NCBI RefSeq assembly: GCF_018459925.1
Contig: NZ_CP075371.1
Coordinates: forward strand, 1,426,001-1,490,000
Direction of reading: 5' to 3'
Source of the DNA: Nocardioides aquaticus
Lineage (GTDB): Bacteria > Actinomycetota > Actinomycetes > Propionibacteriales > Nocardioidaceae
DNA length: 64,000 bases
Notes under the pieces: generated by a model
The model's database searches: none
Told to the model about the DNA's origin: nothing
Seen by the model: the letters and a program-made list of their open reading frames with translations, nothing else
Program-made: the position numbers and the translations under genes
Shown here: positions 17,283 through 26,254 of the stretch, piece after piece
Layout of the letters: every line of letters begins with the position of its first letter
Position numbering within the stretch: position 1 is the stretch's first letter

Positions 17283-18233
17283 ATGAGCGCGCCCGGGCCC
17301 GACGAGCCCCTCCCCGAGCCGTTCGCGCAGCTCCTGGCCGACTACGAGCGGCACCTGGTCGCGGAGCGGGACCTCACCCCGCACACCGTGCGGGCCTACC
17401 TCGCCGACGTCGCCGGGCTGCTCGGTCACGCCGCCCGTCGTGGGGCGACGGACCCGACCGACCTCGACCTGCGGTCGCTGCGCAGCTGGCTCGCCAGGCA
17501 GCAGTCCCAGGGCCTCTCCAGGTCCACGCTGGCGCGCCGGGCGACCGCCGCGCGCGTCCTGACGGCATGGCTGGCGCGCACCGGGCGTACGCCGGGCGAC
17601 GTCGGCGCGAGCCTGGGCTCGCCGCGACCGCACCGCACCCTTCCCGCCGTGCTCCGCGCGGACGAGGCGGAGGCCATGGCACGTTCTGCGGTGGCGGACG
17701 CCGCCGACGTCGACGGCGTCGCGTCGCCGGTGGGCCTGCGCGACGCGGCGCTGCTGGAGCTGCTCTACGCCACCGGGATCCGGGTCGGCGAGCTGGTCGG
17801 GCTCGACGTCGACGACCTGGACCGGGACCGGGACCTGGTCAGGGTCCTGGGCAAGGGCCGCAAGGAGCGGTCCGTGCCGTACGGCCGGCCCGCCGCTGCC
17901 GCCCTGCGGGACTGGCTCACGCGCGGGCGTCCCGCGCTGGCGGTCCCCGGGTCCGGCGCCGCCCTGTTCCTCGGCGCCCGCGGGGCGCGGCTCGACCAGC
18001 GCGCGGTGCGGACCGTGGTGCACCGGCAGGCGGCGACGGTGCCCGGCGCCCCGGACATCGGCCCCCACGGCCTTCGCCACTCCGCAGCCACGCACCTGCT
18101 CGAGGGGGGCGCAGACCTGAGGTCGGTGCAGGAGATCCTCGGGCACTCCTCGCTGGCCACGACGCAGCGCTACACCCACGTGACGACCGAGCGGCTCCGC
18201 CGCGCCTACCAGCAGGCGCACCCCCGGGCCTGA
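17283..18233 (+). CDS. xerC: Tyrosine recombinase XerC
   Basis: 316 residues, the usual XerC length. The N-terminal SAM-like DNA-binding domain (residues 10-105) precedes the catalytic domain with the full set of active-site residues: Arg in [12 protein letters not shown], Lys in [11 protein letters not shown]-x-x-R in [14 protein letters not shown], and the nucleophile Tyr in TTQRYTHV (about 297). It resolves chromosome dimers at dif with a partner recombinase. Position behind dprA is typical for actinobacteria, so it is the chromosomal enzyme and not the element's integrase. Confidence 0.92.
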   Translation: MSAPGPDEPLPEPFAQLLADYERHLVAERDLTPHTVRAYLADVAGLLGHAARRGATDPTDLDLRSLRSWLARQQSQGLSRSTLARRATAARVLTAWLARTGRTPGDVGASLGSPRPHRTLPAVLRADEAEAMARSAVADAADVDGVASPVGLRDAALLELLYATGIRVGELVGLDVDDLDRDRDLVRVLGKGRKERSVPYGRPAAAALRDWLTRGRPALAVPGSGAALFLGARGARLDQRAVRTVVHRQAATVPGAPDIGPHGLRHSAATHLLEGGADLRSVQEILGHSSLATTQRYTHVTTERLRRAYQQAHPRA

Positions 18234-18251
18234 TCCGGGCGCCCGGATCAG
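18230..18251. terminator. Perfect 22-bp palindrome covering both stop codons (bidirectional terminator)
   Basis: CTGATCCGGGC (18230-18240) is followed directly by its reverse complement GCCCGGATCAG (18241-18251). It holds the TGA of xerC (18231-18233) and the TGA of the convergent M23 gene (complement of 18248-18250). Position and symmetry suggest a shared terminator; no T-run is present, as usual in high-GC actinobacteria. Confidence 0.6.
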
Positions 18252-18808
18252 CCGACGGTCATCGCTCGCGGCCACGGCCAGGTGCCGACCCGGACCGCAG
18301 GTGCCTCGAGGGGGAGCAGGCGCACCGGCCCGGCCCCCACCAGCAGCAGCGGGTCCAGGTAGGTCTCGCCGGCGATCCAGCCCCAGTGCAGGCAGGTCGC
18401 GGGGAAGCAGTGGGAGGCCGGGCCGGGCCGTACCCGGCCCACCGGCTCGCCGGCACGCACCTGCGTCCCGGGCCGGACCGAGGCGTCCACCGGTTCGTAG
18501 GTGGTGCGCGTGGCCCCGTGGTCGACCACCACGACGCCGCGCCCCGCGATGCTGCCCGCGAAGGTGACGGTGCCGGGCAGGGCGGTGCGCACCGGCTGGC
18601 CCGCCGCGGCGGCGAGGTCGACGCCGCGGTGACCGGCGGCGTAGGGCGTGGGTGGTGGCGCGAAGCGGTGCACCACCGTCGGCTGCGGGCGCAGCGGCCA
18701 GGTGCCGACGGGCACCTCGTCCGCCGCGCTCCCCGGCAACGGGCACGCCACGAGCAGCAGCAGGGCGAGCAGCAGCGGGACGAGGTGTCGGTACCGGGTC
18801 GGGGTCAC
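18248..18808 (-). CDS. Secreted M23-family peptidase/LytM-like protein
   Basis: 186 residues from GTG 18808, chosen because the signal peptide ([22 protein letters not shown]) begins just after it. The mature part has the M23 fold: [26 protein letters not shown], then [20 protein letters not shown] and CLHWGWIAG. The HxxxD and HxH-type zinc ligands are partly kept (HRGVD; LHWGW has only one His), so peptidase activity is not certain and it may be a non-catalytic LytM activator or cell-wall binder. Typical neighbour of rpsB in Nocardioides-type genomes. Confidence 0.8.
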   Translation of the reverse strand: MTPTRYRHLVPLLLALLLLVACPLPGSAADEVPVGTWPLRPQPTVVHRFAPPPTPYAAGHRGVDLAAAAGQPVRTALPGTVTFAGSIAGRGVVVVDHGATRTTYEPVDASVRPGTQVRAGEPVGRVRPGPASHCFPATCLHWGWIAGETYLDPLLLVGAGPVRLLPLEAPAVRVGTWPWPRAMTVG

Positions 18809-18907
18809 CGCCCCATCCCAGCGCCCGGGGGAGCGGGGGAGGTCGCGCCACGGGGGACCGGTGGACCAGGTCGCCGTCTGGGGCCGCTGTGGACGGACCC
18901 GGGCCGA

Positions 18908-18937
18908 TTGGCCGCGTGCGCGGGCCTGGACTACCCT
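18908..18937 (+). promoter_or_regulatory. Possible promoter and long leader of rpsB
   Basis: TTGGCC (18908-18913) and TACCCT (18932-18937) are 18 nt apart in the 390-bp gap between the M23 gene and rpsB. A start near 18945 would give a leader of about 255 nt, room for the autoregulation known for S2 operons. I see no defined S2-binding structure by eye. Confidence 0.35.
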
Positions 18938-19198
18938 GGAGCGGATCGGTCCCCGGACCGAAATTCGCACGTCCACCGACCACGACGGTGCTCCCCGGAG
19001 CGCCGACCTCCCGTGGGTGTCGGTCCCCAGGTCCCAGCCGCTCGCCGCGAGGCGTCGGACGGGTGGGGTCGCACGTGGGCGTCAGGGCGGCCGGCACCAG
19101 CCGGGCGCATCAACTCTGAACACGACCGGAGCACGTCCCGGTCCGTCCTGTGCCAAGGGCGGGCGCACGGGGTGCGCTCCACACAGGAGAACATCACC

Positions 19199-20236
19199 AT
19201 GGCAGTCGTCACCATGCGCCAGCTCCTCGAGAGCGGCGTCCACTTCGGGCACCAGACCCGTCGCTGGAACCCCAAGATGAAGCGCTTCATCATGACCGAG
19301 CGCAACGGCATCTACATCATCGACCTGCAGCAGTCGCTGTCCTACATCGACACCTCGTTCGCCTTCATCAAGGAGACGGTGTCCCGCGGCGGCGCGATCA
19401 TGTTCGTCGGTACGAAGAAGCAGGCCCAGGAGGCCATCGCCGAGCAGGCGACGCGCGTCGGCATGCCCTACGTCAACCAGCGCTGGCTCGGCGGCATGCT
19501 CACCAACTTCCAGACGGTGCACCAGCGGATCAACCGCCTCAAGGAGCTCGACGACGTCGACTTCGACGACGTGGCCGGCTCCAGCCGCACCAAGAAGGAG
19601 CTCCTGCAGATGAAGCGGGAGCGCGACAAGCTCGACAAGACCCTGGGCGGGATCCGCGACATGACCCGCGTGCCCGCCGCGGTCTGGGTGGTCGACACCA
19701 AGAAGGAGCACCTCGCCGTCGAGGAGTGCCGCAAGCTGAAGATCCCGATCATCGGGATCCTCGACACCAACTGCGACCCCGACGAGGTCGACTTCCCGAT
19801 CCCGGGCAACGACGACGCCATCCGCGCCGTCGGTCTGCTGACCCGCGTGATCGCCGACGCCGTCGCCGAGGGCCTGATGGCCCGCTCCGGTGGCAAGGCG
19901 TCCGCCGGCACCGGCACCACCGAGGAGCCGCTGGCCGAGTGGGAGCGCGAGCTGCTCGCCGGTGACGCCGACAAGGCCGCCGTGGCCGCGACCGGTGGCG
20001 ACGCCGCCGCGACCACCCCGGCCGCCGAGGGCACGGGTGCCTCCTCCGAGGCCGCCGAGTCCGCCGCCGCCGCGGCTCCCGCCGCCGAGGCCACCCCGGC
20101 CGCGCCGGCCCCGGCCGCCGAGGGCGAGACCGCCGAGGCGCCTGCCGCGACCGAGGCGCCCGCCGCGACCGAGGCGCCCGCCGCCGAGGCTGCTGAGGCC
20201 CCCGCCGACGCCGAGGCGTCGACCACCGAGGCCTGA
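19199..20236 (+). CDS. rpsB: 30S ribosomal protein S2 with long acidic tail
   Basis: 345 residues, against about 240-280 for the core family. Residues 1-245 are a canonical S2 ([73 protein letters not shown]). The last hundred residues are almost only Ala, Glu, Pro and Thr, with iterated APAATE units coded by near-identical direct repeats around 20140-20190. Actinobacterial S2 proteins often carry such tails. The ribosome site is AGGAG before ATG 19199. First gene of the rpsB-tsf pair; ends 102 bp before tsf. Confidence 0.97.
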   Translation: MAVVTMRQLLESGVHFGHQTRRWNPKMKRFIMTERNGIYIIDLQQSLSYIDTSFAFIKETVSRGGAIMFVGTKKQAQEAIAEQATRVGMPYVNQRWLGGMLTNFQTVHQRINRLKELDDVDFDDVAGSSRTKKELLQMKRERDKLDKTLGGIRDMTRVPAAVWVVDTKKEHLAVEECRKLKIPIIGILDTNCDPDEVDFPIPGNDDAIRAVGLLTRVIADAVAEGLMARSGGKASAGTGTTEEPLAEWERELLAGDADKAAVAATGGDAAATTPAAEGTGASSEAAESAAAAAPAAEATPAAPAPAAEGETAEAPAATEAPAATEAPAAEAAEAPADAEASTTEA

Positions 20237-20265
20237 GCCTCACCCGCACGAACCCGTACGACCGA

Positions 20266-20297
20266 ACCACCCCGTCGCGTCCGCGCGGCGGGGTGGT
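20266..20297 (+). terminator. rpsB-tsf intergenic hairpin (attenuator-like)
   Basis: ACCACCCCG (20266-20274) pairs perfectly with CGGGGTGGT (20289-20297) across a 14-nt loop, 40 bp before tsf. No T-run follows, so partial termination or mRNA stabilisation is more likely than full stop. Confidence 0.5.
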
Positions 20298-20338
20298 GCG
20301 GTCACGTAGCACGTAGAGAAGTCGAGGGAGACGAGAAG

Positions 20339-21151
20339 ATGGCAAGCTTCACCGCGGCCGACGTCAAGAAGCTGCGCGAGCAGACCGGCGCCGGGATGAT
20401 GGACTGCAAGAAGGCGCTCGAGGAGGCCGAGGGCGACCACGGCCAGGCCGTCGAGCTGCTCCGCGTCAAGGGCGCCGCCAAGGCCGCCAAGCGCGGTGCC
20501 GAGCGCGAGGCCTCCGCCGGCCTCGTCGTCACCTCCGGTGGCGCGCTCGTCGAGATCAAGTGCGAGACCGACTTCGTGGCCAAGAACGACGACTTCGTCG
20601 CGACCGCCCAGCGCATCGCGGAGGCCGTCGAGGCCGCCCACGCCGGCGACGTCGAGTCCGTCAAGGCCGTGCCGCTGGACGGCAAGACCGTCGGGGAGGT
20701 CGTCGAGGAGCTCGCGATCACCATCGGCGAGAAGATCGAGCTGGGCCGGGTGGCCTACTTCGAGGGCCCCGTCGTGACCTACCTGCACCGCCGCGCCGCC
20801 GACCTGCCCCCCGCCGTGGGCGTGCTGGTCGAGTACGACGGCGACGCCGACGCCGCTCGCGGTGCCGCCATGCAGGTCGCCGCGATGCGTCCGCAGTACC
20901 TGACCCGCGACGAGGTCCCGGCCGACGTCGTGGCCAAGGAGCGCGAGATCGCCGAGGCCACCTCCCGCGAGGAGGGCAAGCCCGAGCAGGCGATCGCCAA
21001 GATCACCGAGGGTCGTCTCAACGGCTTCTTCAAGGACGTCGTGCTGCTCGAGCAGCCGTCGGTGACCGAGAACAAGAAGAGCGTGCAGGCCGTCCTGGAC
21101 GCCTCCGGCACCACCGTGAAGCGGTTCGCCCGTTTCGAGGTCGGCGCCTGA
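20339..21151 (+). CDS. tsf: Elongation factor Ts
   Basis: 270 residues, the usual length. The N-terminal UBA-like domain begins [27 protein letters not shown] and contains the invariant TDFVAKN motif ([12 protein letters not shown], about residues 77-88) that contacts EF-Tu and inserts next to its magnesium site. Two globular core halves follow. It catalyses GDP release from EF-Tu. A good ribosome site (GAGGGAGACGAG) precedes ATG 20339. Followed by a strong hairpin, so the rpsB-tsf unit ends here. Confidence 0.97.
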   Translation: MASFTAADVKKLREQTGAGMMDCKKALEEAEGDHGQAVELLRVKGAAKAAKRGAEREASAGLVVTSGGALVEIKCETDFVAKNDDFVATAQRIAEAVEAAHAGDVESVKAVPLDGKTVGEVVEELAITIGEKIELGRVAYFEGPVVTYLHRRAADLPPAVGVLVEYDGDADAARGAAMQVAAMRPQYLTRDEVPADVVAKEREIAEATSREEGKPEQAIAKITEGRLNGFFKDVVLLEQPSVTENKKSVQAVLDASGTTVKRFARFEVGA

Positions 21152-21176
21152 TCGGCTAGGTTGCGCGAACACGCAG

Positions 21177-21220
21177 GAGGCCGGTCCGATGAGGAGGAGA
21201 CGACTCATCGGACCGGCCTC
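21177..21220 (+). terminator. Strong intrinsic hairpin after tsf
   Basis: A 17-bp perfect stem: GAGGCCGGTCCGATGAG (21177-21193), 10-nt loop, CTCATCGGACCGGCCTC (21204-21220), followed by TTCGTGT. It lies between tsf and pyrH and is long enough to terminate without a T-tract. Confidence 0.8.
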
Positions 21221-21262
21221 TTCGTGTGCCCCTGCCCGCTCCACCCCCAGGAGGACCCGGCC

Positions 21263-21976
21263 GTGACCGGATACAACCGTGTGCTGCTCAAGCTGTCCGG
21301 CGAGGTCTTCGGCGGCGGCAAGGTCGGCATCGACCCCGACGTCGTGCAGCGGATCGCCCACGAGATCGCCGAGGTCGTGCAGACCGGGACCCAGGTCGCG
21401 GTGGTGACCGGCGGCGGGAACTTCTTCCGCGGCGCCGAGCTCCAGCAGCGCGGCATGGACCGGGTCCGGGCCGACTACATGGGCATGCTCGGGATCGTCA
21501 TGAACTGCCTGGCCCTTCAGGACTTCCTGGAGAAGCTGGGCGTCGACACCCGGGTCCAGACCGCCATCACCATGGGCCAGGTCGCGGAGCCGTACGTCCC
21601 CCGCCGCGCCATCCGGCACATGGAGAAGGGGCGGGTGGTGATCTTCGGTGCCGGGATGGGCATGCCGTTCTTCTCCACCGACACCGTCGCGGTCCAGCGC
21701 GCGCTCGAGAGCCGGTGCGAGGTCGTGCTCTACGACAAGTCCGGCGTCGACGGGATCTACTCCGCGGACCCCAAGAAGGACCCGAGCGCCACCAAGTTCG
21801 ACGAGCTCACCTACGACGAGGCGATCAGCCGCGGCCTGCAGATCATGGACCAGACGGCCTTCACGCTGTGCAGCGAGAACAAGCTGCCGATGATCGTCTT
21901 CGGCATGGCCGACGAGGGTGCGATCCTGAAGGCGGTGCGGGGTGAGAAGATCGGGACGTTGGTGCACCCCGGCTGA
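21263..21976 (+). CDS. pyrH: UMP kinase
   Basis: 237 residues from GTG 21263, with AGGAGG 8-9 nt upstream. Amino-acid-kinase fold with [15 protein letters not shown] at the start, [14 protein letters not shown] (phosphate loop), [33 protein letters not shown] and a nucleotide-binding [19 protein letters not shown] segment. It converts UMP to UDP. Order pyrH-frr-cdsA-rlmN is the standard actinobacterial block. Confidence 0.96.
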   Translation: MTGYNRVLLKLSGEVFGGGKVGIDPDVVQRIAHEIAEVVQTGTQVAVVTGGGNFFRGAELQQRGMDRVRADYMGMLGIVMNCLALQDFLEKLGVDTRVQTAITMGQVAEPYVPRRAIRHMEKGRVVIFGAGMGMPFFSTDTVAVQRALESRCEVVLYDKSGVDGIYSADPKKDPSATKFDELTYDEAISRGLQIMDQTAFTLCSENKLPMIVFGMADEGAILKAVRGEKIGTLVHPG

Positions 21977-22050
21977 TGCCCTGCTGACCCCGGTCACGCG
22001 CCGCGGTCGCACCCGTACGTCCCCGCACCACCGATCCCCAGGAGCTCCCC

Positions 22051-22608
22051 GTGATCAACGACATCCTCAACGAGGCCGACGCCAAGATGGTCAAGTCGGT
22101 CGAAGCGACGCGTGAGGACTTCGCCGCGATCCGTGCCGGTCGGGCGCACCCGAGCATGTTCAGCAAGATCCTGGTCGACTACTACGGCTCGCCCACGCCG
22201 CTGCAGCAGCTGGCCTCCTTCACCGCCCCCGAGGCCCGGGTCATCCTGATCCAGCCCTACGACCAGGGCGCCATGAAGGGCATCGAGCGCGCGATCCGCG
22301 ACTCCGACCTCGGCGTGAACCCCGCCGACGACGGCAAGATGATCCGCTGCGTGTTCCCCGAGCTGACCGAGGAGCGCCGCAAGGAGTACATCAAGGTCGC
22401 GCGCGGCAAGGCCGAGGACGGCCGGGTGGCCGTGCGCAACCTGCGCCGCACCGCCAAGCAGAACCTCGAGAAGCTCGAGAAGGACGGCGAGGTCGGCAAG
22501 GACGACGTGACCGGCGCGGAGAAGCGGCTCGACGGCGTCACCAAGAAGCACACCGACGCCATCGACGAGATGCTCAAGGCCAAGGAGTCGGAGCTGATCG
22601 AGGTCTGA
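22051..22608 (+). CDS. frr: Ribosome recycling factor
   Basis: 185 residues, exactly the family size, from GTG 22051 (AGGAG 6-10 nt upstream). Helical three-bundle domain with RAGRAHPSMFSKILVDYYGSPTPLQQLASFTAPEARVI-type signature near residues 29-66 and the C-terminal helix EEIRRKEYIKVARGKAED-like segment. Splits post-termination ribosomes together with EF-G. It follows pyrH by 74 bp and is likely co-transcribed. Confidence 0.96.
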   Translation: MINDILNEADAKMVKSVEATREDFAAIRAGRAHPSMFSKILVDYYGSPTPLQQLASFTAPEARVILIQPYDQGAMKGIERAIRDSDLGVNPADDGKMIRCVFPELTEERRKEYIKVARGKAEDGRVAVRNLRRTAKQNLEKLEKDGEVGKDDVTGAEKRLDGVTKKHTDAIDEMLKAKESELIEV

Positions 22609-22633
22609 GGACCTCGACGCGACCGCCGCCGGG

Positions 22634-23569
22634 ATGAGCACCCCACCCACTTCCCCGTCCCCGACGAGCCCGGGCCCGCCCTCCGACGAGCAGGTGCCCG
22701 GTCGGCCCCACCCGACCCCGGCGCAGCGCAAGGACCACGGCCGGGCCGGGCGCAACCTGCCTGCGGCCGTGGGCTCGGCGGTGCTGCTGCTCGGTCTGGT
22801 CGGCGGCACGCTGTACTTCGTCAAGCCGGTCTTCATGCTGGTCGTGGTGGCCGCCGTGGTCGTCGCGGTCTGGGAGCTGCACCGCGGTCTCCTGGCCAAG
22901 GACATCGACATCCCCGAGCAGCCGATCATGGTCGGCGGCGGCGTCATGGTGGTGGTGGCCTTCGTCTGGGGTGCCGAGGCGCTCGTGACGGCCACCGCGG
23001 TGACCGCGCTCGTGGTGATGCTGTGGCTGCTGCGACGGGGCATCGACGGCTACGTGCAGAACGCCACCGCAGCCGTCTTCACCGTCGTCTACGTGCCGTT
23101 CCTCGGCTCCTTCGTCGCCCTGCTGCTGCGCGAGGGCGGGCTGACGGGCAACGGTCTCGGCGACGACGGCGTCGCCGGCGTCATCGTCTTCATCGTGGTC
23201 ACCATCGCCTCCGACATCGGCGGCTACGTCGCCGGCGTGCTGTTCGGCAAGCACCCGATGGCCCCGGTCATCTCGCCCAAGAAGTCCTGGGAGGGCTTCG
23301 CCGGGTCGTTCGTGTTCACGGCCGCCGCCGGTGTGGCGCTGGTGGTCCTGCTGCTCGACGGCGACTGGTGGGTCGGCATCGCCCTGGGCCTGATCGCGGT
23401 CGTGATGGCCACCCTGGGCGACCTGTGCGAGTCGGTGATGAAGCGCGACCTCGGGATCAAGGACATGAGCCAGGTGATCCCCGGGCACGGCGGGCTGATG
23501 GACCGGCTCGACTCCATCCTGGCCACGGTCGCGCCGATCTGGCTGCTGCTGCACTACGCGGTGTTCTGA
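22634..23569 (+). CDS. cdsA: Phosphatidate cytidylyltransferase
   Basis: 311 residues. A Pro/Ser-rich cytosolic N-terminus is followed by about eight transmembrane helices (from AVGSAVLLLGLVGGTLYF on). The C-terminal CdsA signature is intact: SPKKSWEGFAGS, then GDLCESVMKRDLGIKDM and IPGHGGLMDRLDS (about residues 255-295), which binds metal and CTP. Makes CDP-diacylglycerol, the precursor of acidic phospholipids. 25 bp after frr. Confidence 0.95.
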   Translation: MSTPPTSPSPTSPGPPSDEQVPGRPHPTPAQRKDHGRAGRNLPAAVGSAVLLLGLVGGTLYFVKPVFMLVVVAAVVVAVWELHRGLLAKDIDIPEQPIMVGGGVMVVVAFVWGAEALVTATAVTALVVMLWLLRRGIDGYVQNATAAVFTVVYVPFLGSFVALLLREGGLTGNGLGDDGVAGVIVFIVVTIASDIGGYVAGVLFGKHPMAPVISPKKSWEGFAGSFVFTAAAGVALVVLLLDGDWWVGIALGLIAVVMATLGDLCESVMKRDLGIKDMSQVIPGHGGLMDRLDSILATVAPIWLLLHYAVF

Positions 23570-23621
23570 GCCGGGTGACCCCGCCCCGGAGCGCCGAGCA
23601 CGCTCCCGGGCCCGAGGTGCC

Positions 23622-23627
23622 TACGAT
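23622..23627 (+). promoter_or_regulatory. TACGAT -10 box, leaderless start
   Basis: TACGAT ends 6 nt before ATG 23634 with no ribosome site, indicating a leaderless transcript of the small membrane protein gene. Confidence 0.45.
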
Positions 23628-23633
23628 CATCCG

Positions 23634-24014
23634 ATGACCGACGCACCGTCCGCCGCCGAGGCGCCGTCGACCCCGACCCCGGTCGGGCAGGGCGACGACG
23701 CCTCACCCGAGCCCCGGTGGTGGCACCGCGACCATCCCACCTTCACCGCGCTCGCCGGCTTCTTCACCGGGCTCGTCACGATCATCGTCGTGCCGGGCCT
23801 GTACGCGGGCCTGCTCAGCACCCTGACCGACACCGACACCGCCGAGACCCTCTTCCCGTTCGTGCTGCTCGTGCTCGTCGTGCCGATCGGGCTGAGCATC
23901 GCGCCCCGGACCCGCCGGTTCGGGCTCTACCTGCTGCTCGGGATGGTCTCGACCGCGGTGGTGATGGCCGTGGTGGCCGCGCTGGTGCTGCTCGTGCTGG
24001 TCCGCACGGGCTGA
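23634..24014 (+). CDS. Small integral membrane protein
   Basis: 126 residues. An acidic/Pro-rich cytosolic head (residues 1-32) precedes three transmembrane helices: ALAGFFTGLVTIIVVPGLYAG-type (about 38-60), FVLLVLVVPIGLSI (about 75-92) and a long C-terminal one (LLLGMVSTAVVMAVVAALVLLVLV). No catalytic motif. Such genes are found between cdsA and rlmN in related genomes. Function unknown. Confidence 0.75.
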   Translation: MTDAPSAAEAPSTPTPVGQGDDASPEPRWWHRDHPTFTALAGFFTGLVTIIVVPGLYAGLLSTLTDTDTAETLFPFVLLVLVVPIGLSIAPRTRRFGLYLLLGMVSTAVVMAVVAALVLLVLVRTG

Positions 24015-24071
24015 GCCGGCCGGGCCGCGGGTTCGGTCCGGTGCCCGTCGCGGTGCGACACTGGGGGAGCC

Positions 24072-25262
24072 ATGCCTGAGAACACCGCCCCCTCCTCCGC
24101 CCCTGCCGTCCCGGCGGCCGCCGCCGTGGCCCCCGCCGAGCCGGCCGGTCGTGCCGCCCTCCCGCTGGTCTTCGACGAGCCGCGCGGGCGCGCCAAGCCG
24201 CCGCGCCACCTCGCCGACCTGACGCTCGACGAGCGGGTCGCCCTGGCCGCCGAGAAGGGGCTGCCCGGCTTCCGCGCCAAGCAGCTCTCGAACCACTACT
24301 TCGCGCGTCTGGTCGACGACCCGGAGCTGATGACCGACCTGCCCGCCGCGCAGCGCGAGCCGCTGGTCGCCGGGCTGCTGCCGACGCTGATGACGCCGCT
24401 GCGCACCCTCGAGGCCGACAAGGGCACCACCCGCAAGACGCTGTGGAAGCTCTTCGACGGCGCGCTGGTCGAGTCGGTGCTGATGCGCTACCCGGGTCGC
24501 GTGACGATGTGCGTCTCGAGCCAGGCCGGCTGCGGCATGGCCTGCCCGTTCTGCGCCACCGGTCAGGGCGGCCTGCAGCGCAACATGTCGACCGCGGAGA
24601 TCGTCGAGCAGGTGCTCGCCGGGGCGCGGTCGCTGCAGCGTGGCGAGGTCCCCGGCGGCCCGGGCCGGGTCTCCAACGTGGTCTTCATGGGCATGGGGGA
24701 GCCGCTGGCCAACTACAAGGCGGTCGTGGGCGCCGTACGCCGGCTCACCTCGCCGGCGCCCGAGGGCCTGGGCATGTCGGCGCGCGGCGTCACCGTGTCG
24801 ACCGTCGGCCTGGTCCCGCGGATCCGCCAGCTCACCGAGGAGGGCATCGCCTGCACGCTCGCCCTGAGCCTGCACGCGCCCGACGACGAGCTGCGCAACG
24901 AGCTGGTCCCGATCAACACCCGCTCCTCGGTCGCGGAGACCGTCGAGGCCGCCTGGGACTACGCCCGCGTCACCAAGCGTCGCGTCTCCATCGAGTACGC
25001 CATGATGCGCGGCATCAACGACCAGGCCTGGCGCGCCGACCTGCTCGGCGACGTGCTCAACGGGTTCGGCGACTGGGGCTGGGTGCACGTCAACCTGATC
25101 CCGCTGAACCCGACCCCGGGGAGCAAGTGGACGGCCTCCGACCCGGCCGACGAGCGCGAGTTCGTGCGCCGGCTCGAGGCCAAGGGCATCCCGACCACCG
25201 TCCGCGACACCCGCGGCTCGGAGATCGACGGCGCCTGCGGCCAGCTCGCCGCCACCGAGTAG
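24072..25262 (+). CDS. rlmN: Dual-specificity RNA methyltransferase RlmN
   Basis: 396 residues. Radical-SAM core with the CxxxCxxC cluster site in [11 protein letters not shown] (about residues 155-165), the GMGEPLANY motif, and two methyl-carrying Cys positions expected in the family (one in the C-terminal [12 protein letters not shown]). The Ala/Pro-rich N-terminal 35 residues are an actinobacterial extension. Methylates C2 of A2503 in 23S rRNA and A37 in tRNAs. Its stop codon abuts the first unit of the 18-bp repeat array at 25263. Confidence 0.95.
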   Translation: MPENTAPSSAPAVPAAAAVAPAEPAGRAALPLVFDEPRGRAKPPRHLADLTLDERVALAAEKGLPGFRAKQLSNHYFARLVDDPELMTDLPAAQREPLVAGLLPTLMTPLRTLEADKGTTRKTLWKLFDGALVESVLMRYPGRVTMCVSSQAGCGMACPFCATGQGGLQRNMSTAEIVEQVLAGARSLQRGEVPGGPGRVSNVVFMGMGEPLANYKAVVGAVRRLTSPAPEGLGMSARGVTVSTVGLVPRIRQLTEEGIACTLALSLHAPDDELRNELVPINTRSSVAETVEAAWDYARVTKRRVSIEYAMMRGINDQAWRADLLGDVLNGFGDWGWVHVNLIPLNPTPGSKWTASDPADEREFVRRLEAKGIPTTVRDTRGSEIDGACGQLAATE

Positions 25263-25346
25263 CCGAGATGACGCTCGCGGACAGCCGAGATGACGCTCGC
25301 GGCGCCTCGAGATGACGCTCGCGGCGCGTCGAGATGACGCTTCCGG
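25263..25346 (+). repeat. Tandem 18-bp repeat array, left copy
   Basis: Four units at 25263, 25285, 25307 and 25329, period 22. Units 1 and 2 are CCGAGATGACGCTCGCGG; unit 3 has TC for CC at its start; unit 4 reads TCGAGATGACGCTTCCGG. Spacers are ACAG, CGCC and CGCG. The same units and spacers recur inverted at 27420-27481, so a 2.1-kb two-gene block is framed by inverted copies. Confidence 0.85.
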
Positions 25347-25350
25347 ACAC

Positions 25351-25356
25351 TAGTCT
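25351..25356 (+). promoter_or_regulatory. TAGTCT -10 box, leaderless start of GNAT gene
   Basis: TAGTCT lies 6 nt before GTG 25363, directly behind the repeat array; no ribosome site is present. Confidence 0.45.
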
Positions 25357-25362
25357 GGGTTC

Positions 25363-26166
25363 GTGACCCGGACGACACCACCCGACGCCGCCCGGGTGGT
25401 GGCCGCGAGCGCCGCCTGGATCTGGGTGCCCGAGCAGGCGCGCACGGTCGAGACCGACGACTTCCTGCTGGTGCGCTACCCGGACTGGTTCTTCCACCCG
25501 CTCGAGCTCGCGCGGTTCGACCCGGCCGGCGACCTCGGGACGGCCCTCGACGCCGCCCTGGCCGCGGCACGCACCTTCGACCTCCCCGACGACGCGGAGC
25601 TGACCGCCTGGGTCCGGCTCGCCGCCCCGGCCGGCCTGCTCGAGGCGTACGTCGACCGGGGCGGCGTCGTCGACGAGACGCTCGATGTGCTCGCCCTCGA
25701 CCTGACCGCCGGTCCGCCCGACCTCGGCGAGGCCGGCGACGGCGTGGACGTGCGCTGGGTCGACGACGTGCAGGGCCTGCGGGACCTTGCCGGGGTCAAC
25801 GTCGAGGTGTTCGGGGGCAAGCCCGTGCCGGAGGAGGAGCTCGAGCCCTCTCTCGCGCGCTGGCGCGAGGCGCGGTCCGCCGGGCGCGGTGGCCAGGTCG
25901 TGGCGTACGACCGGGGTCACCCGGTGGGCTCCGGCGGGGTCAGCGTCGTCGACGGCGACGTCCGGCTGTGGGGCGGCGGCGTGCTCGAGGAGGCCCGCGG
26001 GCGGGGGGTCTACCGCGCGATGCTCGCGGAGCGGGTCGCCGAGGGCCTGAGACAGGGCGCCGGGCTGGCCCTCGTCAAGGGCCGGGTCGAGACGTCCGGG
26101 CCGATCCTGCAGCGGGCCGGGTTCCACGTCTTCGTGCGCGAGGTCTCCTGCACCCTCCCGCTCTGA
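25363..26166 (+). CDS. GNAT-family acetyltransferase
   Basis: 267 residues from GTG 25363. The N-terminal half (residues 1-125) is a degenerate acyltransferase-like domain; the C-terminal GNAT domain shows the acetyl-CoA loop as VLEEARGRGVYRAMLAERVAEGL (R-G-x-G-x-x-R/A pattern) and the final IL-RAGFHVFVREVSC strand. Substrate unknown. Together with the next gene it is framed by inverted repeat arrays, suggesting this pair may have moved or been inverted as a unit. Confidence 0.8.
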   Translation: MTRTTPPDAARVVAASAAWIWVPEQARTVETDDFLLVRYPDWFFHPLELARFDPAGDLGTALDAALAAARTFDLPDDAELTAWVRLAAPAGLLEAYVDRGGVVDETLDVLALDLTAGPPDLGEAGDGVDVRWVDDVQGLRDLAGVNVEVFGGKPVPEEELEPSLARWREARSAGRGGQVVAYDRGHPVGSGGVSVVDGDVRLWGGGVLEEARGRGVYRAMLAERVAEGLRQGAGLALVKGRVETSGPILQRAGFHVFVREVSCTLPL

Positions 26167-26241
26167 GTCCGCCGCGGACTCGTCCGTCCCTGTTCACCTG
26201 ACGTCCACGGCGGGCCGCACCGGGCGTACGGCCCCCGCTCC

Positions 26242-26247
26242 TAGCGT
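26242..26247 (+). promoter_or_regulatory. TAGCGT -10 box before GT4 gene
   Basis: TAGCGT is followed 7 nt later by ATG 26255, again without a ribosome site, indicating a near-leaderless start. Confidence 0.45.
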
Positions 26248-26254
26248 CAGCGCC

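Noticed and set aside
17283..18233. Tyrosine recombinase as the integrase of the yifB element
   Set aside because: It lies outside both att junctions, has XerC length and motifs, and sits in its normal chromosomal place; the element has its own serine integrase.
25263..25346. Possible CRISPR array
   Set aside because: Units are 18 bp with 4-bp spacers that recur in the mirrored array; no cas genes and spacers are too short.
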